Counted from the first letter of the stretch, positions 52,684 through 63,178 are shown. The stretch: 64,000 nt of DNA from Pseudomonadales bacterium (GCA_029210125.1 JARGPR010000006.1:124001-188000), one strand, 5' to 3'. The notes: generated from the letters alone by a model not told the origin. Translations and numbers: made by a program.

Positions 52684-55106
52684 ATCACTTCAACGGCGAT
52701 CCGTCATTTCAATTCGATCACGCTAATATTAGCGAACAACAAGCACTGCTATTAGCAAATGAAACGGATACCGCTGGGTTGATGGCAATGGCTGCCAAGA
52801 TGAGAGATCAACACCACGGAAAACGTATCTCCTATTCGCGCAAGGTATTTATCCCCCTTACTCATCTGTGTCGGGATGTTTGCCACTATTGCACTTTTGC
52901 TAAAACCCCAAAGCAGGTTGAATCGCCATATTTATCCATCGAACAAACCCTGGAGATTGCCCGAAGAGGCGTGCAGATGGGCTGTACCGAAGCCCTGTTA
53001 ACACTCGGGGAACGGCCAGAGCTGCGTTATCGGGCAGCCCGTGAAGCGTTGCAACAGTTGGGCTTTAGCTCAACGCTTGAATATTTAGCCGAGGTATCCT
53101 CGGCAATCCTTGCTGAAACCGGTTTGCTGCCACACCTAAACTCGGGTTGCATGGATCGCGAAGAGTTGAACGAACTACGTAAATGTTCGATATCGATGGG
53201 CATGATGTTGGAGAGCAGCTCAGAGCGATTATCTGAAAGAGGAAAACCACACTTTGGCTCCCCGGACAAAAACCCTGCGGCGCGTATCGCTACCTTAAGA
53301 GCCGCGGGTGAAATCGAGGTGCCCTTTACCACCGGAATTTTGATAGGTATAGGTGAAACGCGGCGGGAACGTATAGAGGCGTTGCTCATTATTCGCCAGC
53401 TGCATCAACAGTATGGCCATATCCAGGAAGTGATTATCCAAAACTTCCGCGCTAAACCGGGAACGCTGATGGCAACCGCTCCGGAACCAGACCTTAATGA
53501 ATTGCTCTGGACGTTGGCGATAAGCCGTATTGTGCTGGGTGCCGAAATGAATATTCAGGTACCACCTAATCTCAGCCCCGGAGTGCTATCCCAGCTGATC
53601 GGCGCAGGGATCAACGATTGGGGAGGCGTATCACCAGTGACGCCTGATCATGTGAACCCTGAGGCACCGTGGCCGCATCTAACTGATCTAGCAAATCAGA
53701 CAGAATCAACGGGTAAACAACTGGTTCAGCGAGCACCGGTTTATCCCTCCTATGCTAAAAACACCCAACAATGGGTTGATAAAAAGAATCATAAGGCGCT
53801 ATTGATACACTTGGATGGTAGTGGCTATATCCGCGATGATTCCTGGCTTGCAGGCACTGGAAACTCCCTGCCAGAAACCTATATTAAGCTACCGTCATTA
53901 AAGATCGAAAAAAAAAATATTAGTGCTAAAAGCATCGACCCCACGATTAGAGACATTGTAAATAGAGCGGCTAAAGGTGAGCTGATAACTGAGCTGGAGC
54001 TCGAGCTGCTTTTTCATGTGCGAGGGGACGATCTTGATTACGTAATTGAAGCGGCTGACCAGTTACGTAAAGAAGTAAATGGAGAAGTGATCTCCTACGT
54101 AGTTAATCGAAATATAAATTACACCAATATTTGTTATTTTCACTGTGGGTTCTGTGCCTTCGCGAAAGGCAAGGTTCAAGAGAACCTGCGGGACAAACCC
54201 TATAAATTGGGTATGGATGAAATAGCCCGGCGGGCATTGGAAGCGCAGAAAAAGGGCGCCACCGAGGTTTGTTTGCAAGGTGGTATACATCCAGATTACA
54301 CCGGTGAAACCTATTTGCAGATATTGAAGGCAGTTAAACAGGCGGCTCCCAATCTTCATATTCATGCATTTTCGCCGCTAGAGGTATGGCAAGGTGCAAG
54401 TACGCTGGGTTTGTCTATCGATGATTTTTTGGCACAGCTTAAAGCTGCGGGGCTCAATAGTATGCCGGGTACCGCGGCAGAAATCCTTGATGAGCGGATC
54501 AGGTCACGATTAAGTCCCGATAAAATCAATACTGATCAGTGGTGCTCGGTAATTAGCAGCGCACACCAACAGGGCATAGATACCACTTCGACGATTATGT
54601 TCGGCCATCTTGATGGCCCGGAGCACTGGGCGCGCCATCTGGTAACCATACGACAACTGCAGCAAAAGGCCGAAGCAGCTGGTTTAGGGGTAATCAAAGA
54701 GTTCGTGCCGTTGCCTTTTGTTCATATGGAATCGCCACTATTTCGCAAAGGTAAAGCTAGACAAGGCCCAAGCTTCAGGGAAACTATATTGATGCATGCC
54801 GTGGCGCGGCTTGGTCTGCATCCACATATAAAGAATATTCAGGTGTCCTGGCCAAAGCTGGGGCGTCAGGGGGCCGAAGCATGCTTGAAAGCAGGCGCTA
54901 ATGATTTAGGAGGAACCCTAATGAACGAGTCAATCTCTCGCGCTGCGGGGGCATCAGTTGGGCAGGAAATGACATCTGCAATGTTTGAACGTTGGGCACA
55001 AGGAATAGACCGTAAACCAAGACAGCGACGCACTAATTATAGCTGGGCTGAAGAACCCGGCCTCGTTGCGCGAACCGCTAGTTCAAATCTACAGCGAATT
55101 CTTTAA
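52680..55106 (+). CDS. fbiC: Fused Fo synthase CofG-CofH (FbiC)
   Basis: Makes the deazaflavin Fo from tyrosine and a riboflavin precursor. From ATG 52680, with AGGAG eight bases upstream and ATGA overlap with cofC, the protein is 808 residues. It contains two radical-SAM halves: CofG (about 40-380) with Cys64-Cys68-Cys71 (CRDVCHYC), and CofH (about 450-780) with Cys485-Cys489-Cys492 (CYFHCGFC). The order and fusion match actinobacterial FbiC; archaea and many others have separate genes. Late LGGTLMNESISRAAGA is a CofH hallmark. The 3' end overlaps the converging DUF2237 gene by 29 bases. Confidence 0.95.
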   Translation: MNHFNGDPSFQFDHANISEQQALLLANETDTAGLMAMAAKMRDQHHGKRISYSRKVFIPLTHLCRDVCHYCTFAKTPKQVESPYLSIEQTLEIARRGVQMGCTEALLTLGERPELRYRAAREALQQLGFSSTLEYLAEVSSAILAETGLLPHLNSGCMDREELNELRKCSISMGMMLESSSERLSERGKPHFGSPDKNPAARIATLRAAGEIEVPFTTGILIGIGETRRERIEALLIIRQLHQQYGHIQEVIIQNFRAKPGTLMATAPEPDLNELLWTLAISRIVLGAEMNIQVPPNLSPGVLSQLIGAGINDWGGVSPVTPDHVNPEAPWPHLTDLANQTESTGKQLVQRAPVYPSYAKNTQQWVDKKNHKALLIHLDGSGYIRDDSWLAGTGNSLPETYIKLPSLKIEKKNISAKSIDPTIRDIVNRAAKGELITELELELLFHVRGDDLDYVIEAADQLRKEVNGEVISYVVNRNINYTNICYFHCGFCAFAKGKVQENLRDKPYKLGMDEIARRALEAQKKGATEVCLQGGIHPDYTGETYLQILKAVKQAAPNLHIHAFSPLEVWQGASTLGLSIDDFLAQLKAAGLNSMPGTAAEILDERIRSRLSPDKINTDQWCSVISSAHQQGIDTTSTIMFGHLDGPEHWARHLVTIRQLQQKAEAAGLGVIKEFVPLPFVHMESPLFRKGKARQGPSFRETILMHAVARLGLHPHIKNIQVSWPKLGRQGAEACLKAGANDLGGTLMNESISRAAGASVGQEMTSAMFERWAQGIDRKPRQRRTNYSWAEEPGLVARTASSNLQRIL

Positions 55107-55470
55107 GCCGCTCCAGGGGGATCAGCTCTAGCGCACGTTTATGGGTTTTGGTCAAAAACACTCTGGGCGCCATACCGGCTTCAAAGGCTTCTAACCAACG
55201 GGTTGCGCAGAGACACCAACAATCACCAGGTTTGACACCGGGGAAACCATATTTAGGAATCGGTGTGGAGAGGTTGTTTCCTTTAAAGCGGGAGAACTGC
55301 AAAAATTCTTTGCTTGCTTCGATACACACGGTATGGGAACCAACGTCCTCTTCACAGGTATTGCAGTGGCCATCTCGAAAATAGCCCGTAGATGGATCGT
55401 GACTGCAGGGCTCCAAAGGCTCATCAAAAACATTGACGGCCGCTTCCTTTTTAAATGGGTATTTAAGCAT
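55078..55470 (-). CDS. DUF2237 family protein
   Basis: A 130-residue protein of the DUF2237 family. NVFDEPLEPCSHDPSTGYFRDGHCNTC (about 13-39), EDVGSHTVCIEASKEFLQFS (about 41-60) and PGVKPGDCWCLCATRWLEAFEAGMAPRVFL (about 77-106) are the conserved blocks, with seven cysteines. Function is unknown. It converges on fbiC with a 29-base overlap, so no terminator separates the two genes. Confidence 0.9.
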   Translation of the reverse strand: MLKYPFKKEAAVNVFDEPLEPCSHDPSTGYFRDGHCNTCEEDVGSHTVCIEASKEFLQFSRFKGNNLSTPIPKYGFPGVKPGDCWCLCATRWLEAFEAGMAPRVFLTKTHKRALELIPLERLKEFAVDLN

Positions 55471-55675
55471 GGCGGTAACTCTACACGATTTTCAAAAATA
55501 CAATCAAGTTCCCATTGACTGATGTTACTGGTGATGTGATTTAAAAGGACAACTAAGACAAGCAGTTGATTGAAGCTGCTTATCCGCTCATATATAGTGA
55601 CGCACCTCTGGTGCGCTCCTATAAATCATAAAAAGAGCGCTGAGTCCGACTACTTAACTTAAAAAGAGTTTGAAT

Positions 55676-58615
55676 TTGCCTGTGACCGCAATCGTAGCCC
55701 TCAAAAAAATCATCAGAAAATTAGGTGTTTTCGCAGTAGCTTTACCTCTCCTTATAAGCGCTCTCACAACTCCTTTTGCAACGGCTCTGACGCCCACACC
55801 ACAGCAAATTCAGGCTATCAAAAACCTGCCGGAATCAGAGCAGAGACGTTTGGCGGCTCAGCTGGGTATTGATTTTGATCAGGTATCCAGTGATAGCAAG
55901 GCTTCATCGGTCTACACCCCTACTAGTTCAGTGCAACCCCGTTCTGTTAATGATGTCCCTGAAGATTTGTTGCCAAGTAGTGTTGGTGACGGAAATGGTC
56001 TCGAGGATGAAGGTTTGGTTGAAGATTTACAGGAATCAAGCTTGGATGACCTGGATAACGGTAAAGAGATAGAAAAAACTGAAGCGCTAAAACTTTACGG
56101 TTATGACTTGTTTGCAGGTTCCCCAACAACCTTTGCTCCCGCTACGGATATACCGGTATCAAGCGACTATCTCGTGGGTCCCGGTGATAGCGTGGTTGTG
56201 CAATTTTACGGTAAGCAAAGTGCAATTCATGACTTGGCGGTTGATCGAGAAGGCATTATCGCATTTCCGGATATTGGCCCGCTAAATGTTTCCGGTATGA
56301 ATTTTACCGAACTTAAAAAGTACATAACAAAAGTTGTATCTGAACAGATGATAGGGGTAAAGGCCACCGTCACGATGGGTGCATTACGCTCTATACGTGT
56401 ATTTGTACTGGGCGAAGCCTACCGCCCAGGTTCATACACAATTAGCTCTCTATCTACAATGACCAATGCACTTTTTTCTAGTGGAGGGATTACGGAGGTT
56501 GGCTCTTTACGACGAATTCAGTTGAAAAGAAGAGGTGAAATTGTTGGGGAGTTTGACTTGTATGACTTATTGCTAAAAGGTGATACCCGACATGATATGC
56601 GGCTATTACCCGGTGACGTGATCTTTATTCCGACAATTGGTCAGACCGTTGGTGTTGCGGGGGAAGTCAAAAGGCCCGCAATATATGAGTTAAAAAATGA
56701 AAAATCGGCTGCAGAGGTTATAAAACTGGCAGGAGGGTTTTTACCGACAGCTTTTCCGGCAGCATCAAAAATTGAACGAATTGATACTCAAGGAAATCGC
56801 ACGGTTCTGGATGTTGATCTTACTCAGGAGCAGGGGAACGCTCACCTGATTCGTGATGCGGATAGAGTCCAGGTATTTTCTGTACTGGATTCACTGGAAG
56901 ATGTGGTGCTGCTGGATGGCCACGTCAAACGGCCGGGAGGATTTGCCTGGCGCAAAGGTATGCGCGTTACGGATGTCATTCCCGGTGTTTACTCGTTGCT
57001 TCCTAACCCGGATCTAAACTATGCGCTTATCAAACGGGAATTGCAGCCTACGCGCGGTATCGAACTGCTAAAGATTGACTTGAATGCTGCATTTCGGGCT
57101 CCGGAAAGCCCGGCAAATAAATTACTTAACCCAAACGATGAACTGTTGGTATTTGGTTTAGGTGAACAGCGTCGAACTTACATCGACGAGCTGAATGAAC
57201 AGTTAAAATTTCAAACAATCCATAGTCAATTCCCGAACACTGCTTCGATTCAGGGAAACGTTTATGAGCCTGGTGAGTATCCGATTCATCGTGAAATGAC
57301 CTACGGTGAGCTTCTGGATGCCGCGCTTTCAGTTAAGCCCGGCACTGATATCGCCCACGCTGCATTGGTTCATGTAGAAGCGGCAACCGGATTGCTGTCG
57401 GTTGAGCTGATATCCTTGGGTGGTACATCACTGGATAGGACAGTACAGCGCGGAGATCAGCTGTTTGTGTTTGATTTTGTCGAGGATCGCGCGGAAACAC
57501 TCGCATTAATCAGCGCTCAACTTAGTAGTCAGTCGAGCCAAAAGAAGGCGCCACAGGTGGTGAGTATCTCAGGCTTTGTACGGTCTCCCGGGGACTATCC
57601 GCTTACCTTCGGCCTTACTGTTGGAGAGTTGGTTGGTTTATCCGGCGGGTTTAAAGAGGAGGCATATTCTCTATCAGCAGAAATTACCCGTTACGAAGTT
57701 AATCAAGCACAACACCAGGTAACACGGAGAATAGCGCTTGATTTAACCGCAGACCAAAATGGGTTAAATACTATCCTGCAATCAAGGGATCAGCTGTACA
57801 TAAAACAAACACCCAATTGGAACCAACAAAAAACCGTTAGTATCCAGGGTGAAGTCAACTTTCCCGGTACATATCCTATTTATAAAGGCGACACGATTAC
57901 CGCGTTGCTGCGCAGAGCAGGTGGTCTAACCGAGTACGCGGAGCCTGGCGCTGCTGTTTTTCTACGAGAAAATTTGCGAGAGAGGGAGCAGCAGCAACTG
58001 GATCGATTTAGAAAACAGTTGGAGCGAGATGTTAGTTCGCTCAAGCTTGAAGCTACTCAAGATCTGTCAGGTGCGAAAAAAATTGCATCGTCAGGGGACT
58101 TATTACTGGATCAGTTAAATACGACAGAGGCGGTAGGTCGGTTAGTTATTGACCTGCCCGCTATTTTGAATGCCACTGTCGCCAAAAAACAAAAGGCCCA
58201 TTCAGAGACATTTAGATCCGGTGAATATGATTTCGATATTGAGTTAAAAGATATGGATAGACTCATAATTCCGCCAAAAAACCCGGAAGTTACGGTGCTG
58301 GGTGAGGTTCAGTTTCCTACCTCCCATACCTATGTCAAGGGTTCAGATGTATTTGACTATATAGAAAGTAGTGGTGGTTATAATTCCAGATCTGACGACG
58401 GACGCATATACGTGATAAAAGCTAGCGGCCGTGTAGCTGCGGTAAAAAATGGTTGGATATTTAACCGCAATGCAGATGTTGGTCCAGGCGATACAATCAT
58501 TGTTCCATATTACATCTATTCGGTGGGACCCATGACGTATTGGACAAATGTGAGTCAGATTTTATTTCAGCTAGCAACAACAGTAGCGGCGTTAAATACT
58601 GTCGGTGTGTTTTAA
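55676..58615 (+). CDS. SLBB-domain polysaccharide export protein (Wza-like)
   Basis: A 979-residue exported protein from TTG 55676, seven bases after AAGAG; TTG 55670 and GTG 55682 are alternatives. A signal peptide or anchor lies at about residues 10-38. An acidic low-complexity stretch (about 70-135) precedes a Poly_export domain (about 155-235, YLVGPGDSVVVQFYG) and at least five SLBB units, marked by repeated GEV/GHV..PG.Y sequences such as GEAYRPGSYTI, GEVKRPAIYEL, GFVRSPGDYPL and GEVNFPGTYPI. It probably forms the outer-membrane or periplasmic export channel. The WbpM-like gene follows on the same strand. No Wzc-type kinase gene is present. Confidence 0.88.
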   Translation: MPVTAIVALKKIIRKLGVFAVALPLLISALTTPFATALTPTPQQIQAIKNLPESEQRRLAAQLGIDFDQVSSDSKASSVYTPTSSVQPRSVNDVPEDLLPSSVGDGNGLEDEGLVEDLQESSLDDLDNGKEIEKTEALKLYGYDLFAGSPTTFAPATDIPVSSDYLVGPGDSVVVQFYGKQSAIHDLAVDREGIIAFPDIGPLNVSGMNFTELKKYITKVVSEQMIGVKATVTMGALRSIRVFVLGEAYRPGSYTISSLSTMTNALFSSGGITEVGSLRRIQLKRRGEIVGEFDLYDLLLKGDTRHDMRLLPGDVIFIPTIGQTVGVAGEVKRPAIYELKNEKSAAEVIKLAGGFLPTAFPAASKIERIDTQGNRTVLDVDLTQEQGNAHLIRDADRVQVFSVLDSLEDVVLLDGHVKRPGGFAWRKGMRVTDVIPGVYSLLPNPDLNYALIKRELQPTRGIELLKIDLNAAFRAPESPANKLLNPNDELLVFGLGEQRRTYIDELNEQLKFQTIHSQFPNTASIQGNVYEPGEYPIHREMTYGELLDAALSVKPGTDIAHAALVHVEAATGLLSVELISLGGTSLDRTVQRGDQLFVFDFVEDRAETLALISAQLSSQSSQKKAPQVVSISGFVRSPGDYPLTFGLTVGELVGLSGGFKEEAYSLSAEITRYEVNQAQHQVTRRIALDLTADQNGLNTILQSRDQLYIKQTPNWNQQKTVSIQGEVNFPGTYPIYKGDTITALLRRAGGLTEYAEPGAAVFLRENLREREQQQLDRFRKQLERDVSSLKLEATQDLSGAKKIASSGDLLLDQLNTTEAVGRLVIDLPAILNATVAKKQKAHSETFRSGEYDFDIELKDMDRLIIPPKNPEVTVLGEVQFPTSHTYVKGSDVFDYIESSGGYNSRSDDGRIYVIKASGRVAAVKNGWIFNRNADVGPGDTIIVPYYIYSVGPMTYWTNVSQILFQLATTVAALNTVGVF

Positions 58616-58710
58616 CGGCCAGCAACCGTAGTCGATTATCTTGGTATTTTAGTTTGATTTGATCGTACCAGTTATCAGTCGAGCCAGACATGAGGTTCGT
58701 GCAGGAATTT

Positions 58711-60675
58711 ATGAAAAAAATACTAGATTTACTGTTAGGTATGCCCCGTTCCGGGAAACGTGTTTTTTCGGTTTTATCTGATACTGTTTTGCTAGCTTTT
58801 TCGCTCTGGAGCGCGGTTAGCCTTCGTTTAGGTGAGCCCTTTATACCTGCTGGATTATCGATCTACATCTGTTTTGCGTTAACGATCACCGCCTCGGTGG
58901 TGGTATTTGCGCGGCTTGGATTGTACAGAGCTATTATCCGCTACCTTTCTCTTCAGGCTTTTTCTGTGGTCTTGGTTGGAGTAAGTACCTCAGCGGTTCT
59001 TTTTGCGGCTTCCAGTTTTTTGCTGCATGTACCCATCCCGCGTTCCGCGACTCTGATTTATCTCGGTTTCGCATTCCTGTTCGTAGGCGGCTCTCGTATG
59101 TTGGTGCGGGGTTATGTGCAGGGTATCGACCGTCGAAAACGGGAAAAAGTAATCATCTACGGGGCAGGTTCCGCTGGGTTACAACTTTTGACTGCATTAG
59201 CTCAAGCTGGCGAATATCAGCCTGTTGCGTATATCGACGATGACAAAACTAAACAAGGCACCGTTATTCAGGGGATTCGCATATACGGTCGACACCACCT
59301 GGATGACTTAATAGCAAAAAACCAGGTTGATACACTACTGATTGCCATAGGCAAGGCTTCGCGATCCAGCCGTTCCAGAATTCTTGACTATCTTGAACCA
59401 CTGCCGGTTCAGGTTAAAACGATCCCTGATATGGCGGATATCGTAAGCGGGAGAGCTCGTATCGAGCAAATTCGCGATATTGATATTGACGATCTGTTGG
59501 GCCGAAAAAAGATAGATGCTGTGCCGGAGCTTGTTAGCGCCTGTATCGAAGATAAGGTGGTATTGGTGAGTGGTGCCGGCGGCTCAATAGGGTCGGAGCT
59601 GTGCCGACACATTGTCCGTCTTAATCCTGCACGTCTAGTCATGTTTGAACAATCAGAGTACGGCTTATATCGAATTGAGCGTGAGCTTAAGGCTATGTTG
59701 CATGATGAGTCACTAAACGTGGAGCTGGTTGCGATCATCGGTTCAGTTCAAAACCGGACTCGTATTGACGCAGTACTCAAATCCTTCCAGGTAGAAACTA
59801 TCTATCATGCTGCCGCCTACAAACATGTACCTATGGTCGAGCATAATATGGTTGAAGGATTACGCAATAACTTATTTGGCACACTGCGGCTTGCTGAAGC
59901 AGCGGTTGAAGCAGAAGTAAAAACCTTCGTATTGATTTCGACAGATAAAGCGGTTCGGCCAACCAACATCATGGGAGCTAGCAAACGCATGGCTGAGCTG
60001 GTATTGCAGGGTTTGGATCAGCACCAGGATATTACCCGTTTTTGTATGGTCCGATTTGGTAATGTGCTCGGTTCATCTGGGTCGGTGGTTCCGTTGTTTC
60101 GTGCACAGATTAAAAATGGAGGTCCGGTGACCGTTACCCATGAAGATATCACACGATATTTTATGACGATTCCAGAAGCGGTTCAGCTGGTGTTGCAAGC
60201 CAGCTCAATGGGGCAGGGAGGTGATGTATTTATTTTGGATATGGGTAAGTCTGTTCGCATTGCAGATCTTGCCCGGCGGATGATTCATTTAATGGGCCAC
60301 ACAGTCCTCGACGACGATGACCCCGATGGCGATATTAAAATTGAATACAGTGGGTTAAGACCCGGCGAAAAATTGTACGAAGAGTTGTTGATTGGTGACA
60401 ACCCGCTAGGAACGGAACACCCTCAAATAATGAAAGCGCAGGAATCTTTTCTACCATGGAAAGATCTAAAAGCGCTGCTGAAGGAGATGGATCAAGCCTG
60501 CCTGAAACATGACTGCCATCGTGTTCGGGAGCTGCTTTTGAACGCTCCAACCGGCTTTCAGCCAACTTCACCGATAGAAGATCTCGTCTCTATTCAATCA
60601 GACATAAGAGAGCGCCATTTACGCAACGTAGTCGCTGTGACCACGCGCCCCAAGTCAACTACCTTGGTTAACTAA
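58711..60675 (+). CDS. Membrane-bound UDP-sugar 4,6-dehydratase, WbpM/CapD type
   Basis: A 654-residue protein from ATG 58711, preferred for its AGGA site; ATG 58690 would add seven residues. Four membrane helices (about 15-110) are followed by a first Rossmann domain (VIIYGAGSAGLQLL) and a second one holding the dehydratase (VLVSGAGGSIGSEL). The active-site region reads STDKAVRPTNIMGASKRMAE; long WbpM homologues have Met in place of the catalytic Tyr, as here. It makes a 4-keto-6-deoxy UDP-HexNAc for O-antigen or exopolysaccharide. It follows the SLBB export gene by about 95 bases. Confidence 0.9.
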   Translation: MKKILDLLLGMPRSGKRVFSVLSDTVLLAFSLWSAVSLRLGEPFIPAGLSIYICFALTITASVVVFARLGLYRAIIRYLSLQAFSVVLVGVSTSAVLFAASSFLLHVPIPRSATLIYLGFAFLFVGGSRMLVRGYVQGIDRRKREKVIIYGAGSAGLQLLTALAQAGEYQPVAYIDDDKTKQGTVIQGIRIYGRHHLDDLIAKNQVDTLLIAIGKASRSSRSRILDYLEPLPVQVKTIPDMADIVSGRARIEQIRDIDIDDLLGRKKIDAVPELVSACIEDKVVLVSGAGGSIGSELCRHIVRLNPARLVMFEQSEYGLYRIERELKAMLHDESLNVELVAIIGSVQNRTRIDAVLKSFQVETIYHAAAYKHVPMVEHNMVEGLRNNLFGTLRLAEAAVEAEVKTFVLISTDKAVRPTNIMGASKRMAELVLQGLDQHQDITRFCMVRFGNVLGSSGSVVPLFRAQIKNGGPVTVTHEDITRYFMTIPEAVQLVLQASSMGQGGDVFILDMGKSVRIADLARRMIHLMGHTVLDDDDPDGDIKIEYSGLRPGEKLYEELLIGDNPLGTEHPQIMKAQESFLPWKDLKALLKEMDQACLKHDCHRVRELLLNAPTGFQPTSPIEDLVSIQSDIRERHLRNVVAVTTRPKSTTLVN

Positions 60676-60865
60676 CCCCTTGGTTTTCTTGCAGTTGATT
60701 TTTAGCGCAGCTAGTTCTTTGAATTGATTGAAAAGTGCGCCGCCAGTTCACTAAATGCTATAAAATTCTTCAATTTTTCAGTAAGATAGCCCTTTTTTAT
60801 GAACTGCTGATTGTTGTTTGGTCGGTTTTTATACATTTAGTGATAACCAAAATACTGAGGATCGA

Positions 60866-61948
60866 ATGAGTCAGCGAATTTTGCTTTTACCGGGGGACGG
60901 GATTGGTCCCGAAGTTATACGGGAAGCGGAAAAGATACTTGTCCAGGTTATATCTCGCTTTAAGCTTGATTTGCAGTTAGAAACGGCATTACTTGGCGGA
61001 GCAGCGATCGATAGTGAGGGTATCCCGCTGCCGGATTCAACACTAAAGTTAGCAAACCAAGCCGATGCCATATTATTAGGTGCTGTGGGTGGCCCTAAGT
61101 GGGATGAAATCGACCGTTCTATTCGACCGGAAAAAGGCCTGCTGGGGTTACGGTCCGGACTGCAACTCTTTGGGAATTTGAGACCAGCCATTACTTTTCC
61201 TCAGTTGGCGGATGCATCGAGTTTAAAGAAAGAACTGGTCGCAGGCCTTGATCTTTTGATTGTTCGCGAACTCACTGGAGGAATCTATTTCGGTGAACCT
61301 CGAGGTATCCGTGAGCTCAAAAATGGCGAAAAGCAAGGGTTTAACACCTACGTTTATTCCGAGTCAGAAATAGAGCGAATAGGCCGGGTAGCGTTTGATG
61401 CAGCCCGAAAGCGTGATGGTAGGCTTTGTTCAGTTGATAAAGCCAACGTACTCGAAGTTACGGTGTTGTGGCGTGAGGTCATGGATCGATTGGGTCGTGA
61501 ATACAAGGATGTTCAGCTTAGCCACATGTATGTTGATAACGCTGCGATGCAACTGATTCGCGAACCAAAACAGTTTGATGTGATGGTTACCGGAAATATG
61601 TTCGGCGATATTTTGTCTGATGCCGCAGCGATGCTGACAGGATCCATTGGAATGCTGCCGTCAGCCTCTCTCGATATCAATGGCAAAGGAATGTACGAGC
61701 CATGCCATGGTTCCGCTCCTGATATAGCAGGGCAAAACAAGGCGAACCCTCTCGCGGCGATACTTTCCTGTGCAATGATGATGCGCTACTCCCTTGGGCT
61801 GGAGCAGGTGGCGCTGACGATTGAGAAAGCAGTAGAACAAACGCTGGACGAAGGTTACCGAACGGTCGATATTTTTAGCGATGGTTATAAAAAGGTATCC
61901 ACTTCAGAAATGGGCGACGCGGTTTCCAGTATTCTTTCGTCAATTTAA
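60866..61948 (+). CDS. leuB: 3-isopropylmalate dehydrogenase
   Basis: A 360-residue enzyme from ATG 60866 (GAGGATCGA upstream); an in-frame start at 60818 is unsupported. It oxidises and decarboxylates 3-isopropylmalate in leucine synthesis. [11 protein letters not shown] at the N-terminus, [22 protein letters not shown] (leucine-pathway specific), [13 protein letters not shown] and [18 protein letters not shown] are the expected motifs. leuC and leuD are not upstream here; the preceding gene belongs to polysaccharide synthesis. asd follows 73 bases downstream, as in many gammaproteobacteria. Confidence 0.96.
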   Translation: MSQRILLLPGDGIGPEVIREAEKILVQVISRFKLDLQLETALLGGAAIDSEGIPLPDSTLKLANQADAILLGAVGGPKWDEIDRSIRPEKGLLGLRSGLQLFGNLRPAITFPQLADASSLKKELVAGLDLLIVRELTGGIYFGEPRGIRELKNGEKQGFNTYVYSESEIERIGRVAFDAARKRDGRLCSVDKANVLEVTVLWREVMDRLGREYKDVQLSHMYVDNAAMQLIREPKQFDVMVTGNMFGDILSDAAAMLTGSIGMLPSASLDINGKGMYEPCHGSAPDIAGQNKANPLAAILSCAMMMRYSLGLEQVALTIEKAVEQTLDEGYRTVDIFSDGYKKVSTSEMGDAVSSILSSI

Positions 61949-62021
61949 ATGTTGGTATGAACGTAGCGGTTCTGACGGGCAGGTCCCGAATAATTGGTTT
62001 TTAAAGGCAGGTAAGTAATAG

Positions 62022-63056
62022 ATGAGTCAAACCTACGATGTAGCTGTAGTTGGCGCCACTGGCGCGGTGGGTGAAACTATAATTTCCATTTTGGAACAAC
62101 GAAATTTCCCAGTTGGAACACTTTACCCATTGGCGAGCAGTCGTTCTGCGGGCAAAACCGTGATGTTTCACAATAAGGCGGTAAAAGTTTTAGATCTTGA
62201 TCAATTTGATTTTAGTAAAGCGCAAATTGGCCTGTTCTCCGCCGGTGGCGACATTTCAGAAAAGTATGCGCCGATCGCGGCAGCAGCAGGTTGTGTGGTC
62301 ATTGACAATACTTCACATTTTCGCCGCGATGATGAAATCCCGTTAGTGGTCCCTGAAGTGAATCCTGAAAAAATTTCTGAATTCAGCCGCCACAATATTA
62401 TCGCAAACCCCAACTGCTCGACTATTCAGATGATGGTGGCTCTTAAACCGATCTATGATGCTGTTGGCATTAAACGAATTAATGTTGCGACCTACCAGGC
62501 AGTGTCTGGTACAGGTAAGCCCGCGATTGAGGAATTGGCAGGTCAGACCGCTGCGTTGCTCAATGCAAAACCAATTGAAACAAAAGTGTACCCTGCGCAA
62601 ATTGCTTTTAATGTGCTGCCTCACATTGATGTTTTTTTGGACAATGGTTATACCAAAGAAGAGATGAAAATGGTTTGGGAAACCAAAAAAATTCTTGGGG
62701 ACGAAGGCATAGAGGTCAATCCAACCTGTGTTCGAGTTCCTGTTTTTTATGGCCATTCCGAAGCGTTACATATTGAAACCGTAGAAAAAATTTCTGCCAC
62801 CAATGCGCGGAAGCTGTTGATGGCAGCAGGCGGTATTGTTGTAAAAGATGCAGCAGAGGATGGTGGTTACCCTACCGCAGTAGAAGATTCCGCAGGTAAT
62901 GATCCGGTATATGTAGGCAGAATTCGCGAGGATATTTCTCATCCGCGAGGACTTAACCTGTGGGTGGTATCTGATAATGTAAGAAAAGGTGCTGCGCTAA
63001 ATAGTGTGCAGATCGCAGAATTATTGATCCAGGAAGAGAAATTCTGCCAAAAATAA
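62022..63056 (+). CDS. asd: Aspartate-semialdehyde dehydrogenase
   Basis: A 344-residue enzyme reducing aspartyl phosphate to aspartate semialdehyde for lysine, threonine and methionine synthesis. The NADP motif VGATGAVGE (about 10-18) and the catalytic Cys in NPNCSTIQMM (near 131) are visible, as are GSGKPAIEEL-like SGTGKPAIEEL and the late VRIREDISHPRGLNLWVVSDNVRKGAA. It is the usg/Asd2 type common in pseudomonads. Its place between leuB and fimV is conserved. Confidence 0.95.
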   Translation: MSQTYDVAVVGATGAVGETIISILEQRNFPVGTLYPLASSRSAGKTVMFHNKAVKVLDLDQFDFSKAQIGLFSAGGDISEKYAPIAAAAGCVVIDNTSHFRRDDEIPLVVPEVNPEKISEFSRHNIIANPNCSTIQMMVALKPIYDAVGIKRINVATYQAVSGTGKPAIEELAGQTAALLNAKPIETKVYPAQIAFNVLPHIDVFLDNGYTKEEMKMVWETKKILGDEGIEVNPTCVRVPVFYGHSEALHIETVEKISATNARKLLMAAGGIVVKDAAEDGGYPTAVEDSAGNDPVYVGRIREDISHPRGLNLWVVSDNVRKGAALNSVQIAELLIQEEKFCQK

Positions 63057-63178
63057 ACTCTTTATCGCCGATAGTCTGTCACCTGCTACACTTAAGGGCT
63101 TAATGGAATCAGGTAGCGAGTGACATGCTGACGCGAACAAATAGTATATGGAGCTTTTTGTTGATTAAGGGGAATTTT

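Noticed and set aside
62343-62756. Minus-strand frame of 137 codons
   Set aside because: Antisense to asd, with biased composition and no ribosome binding site.
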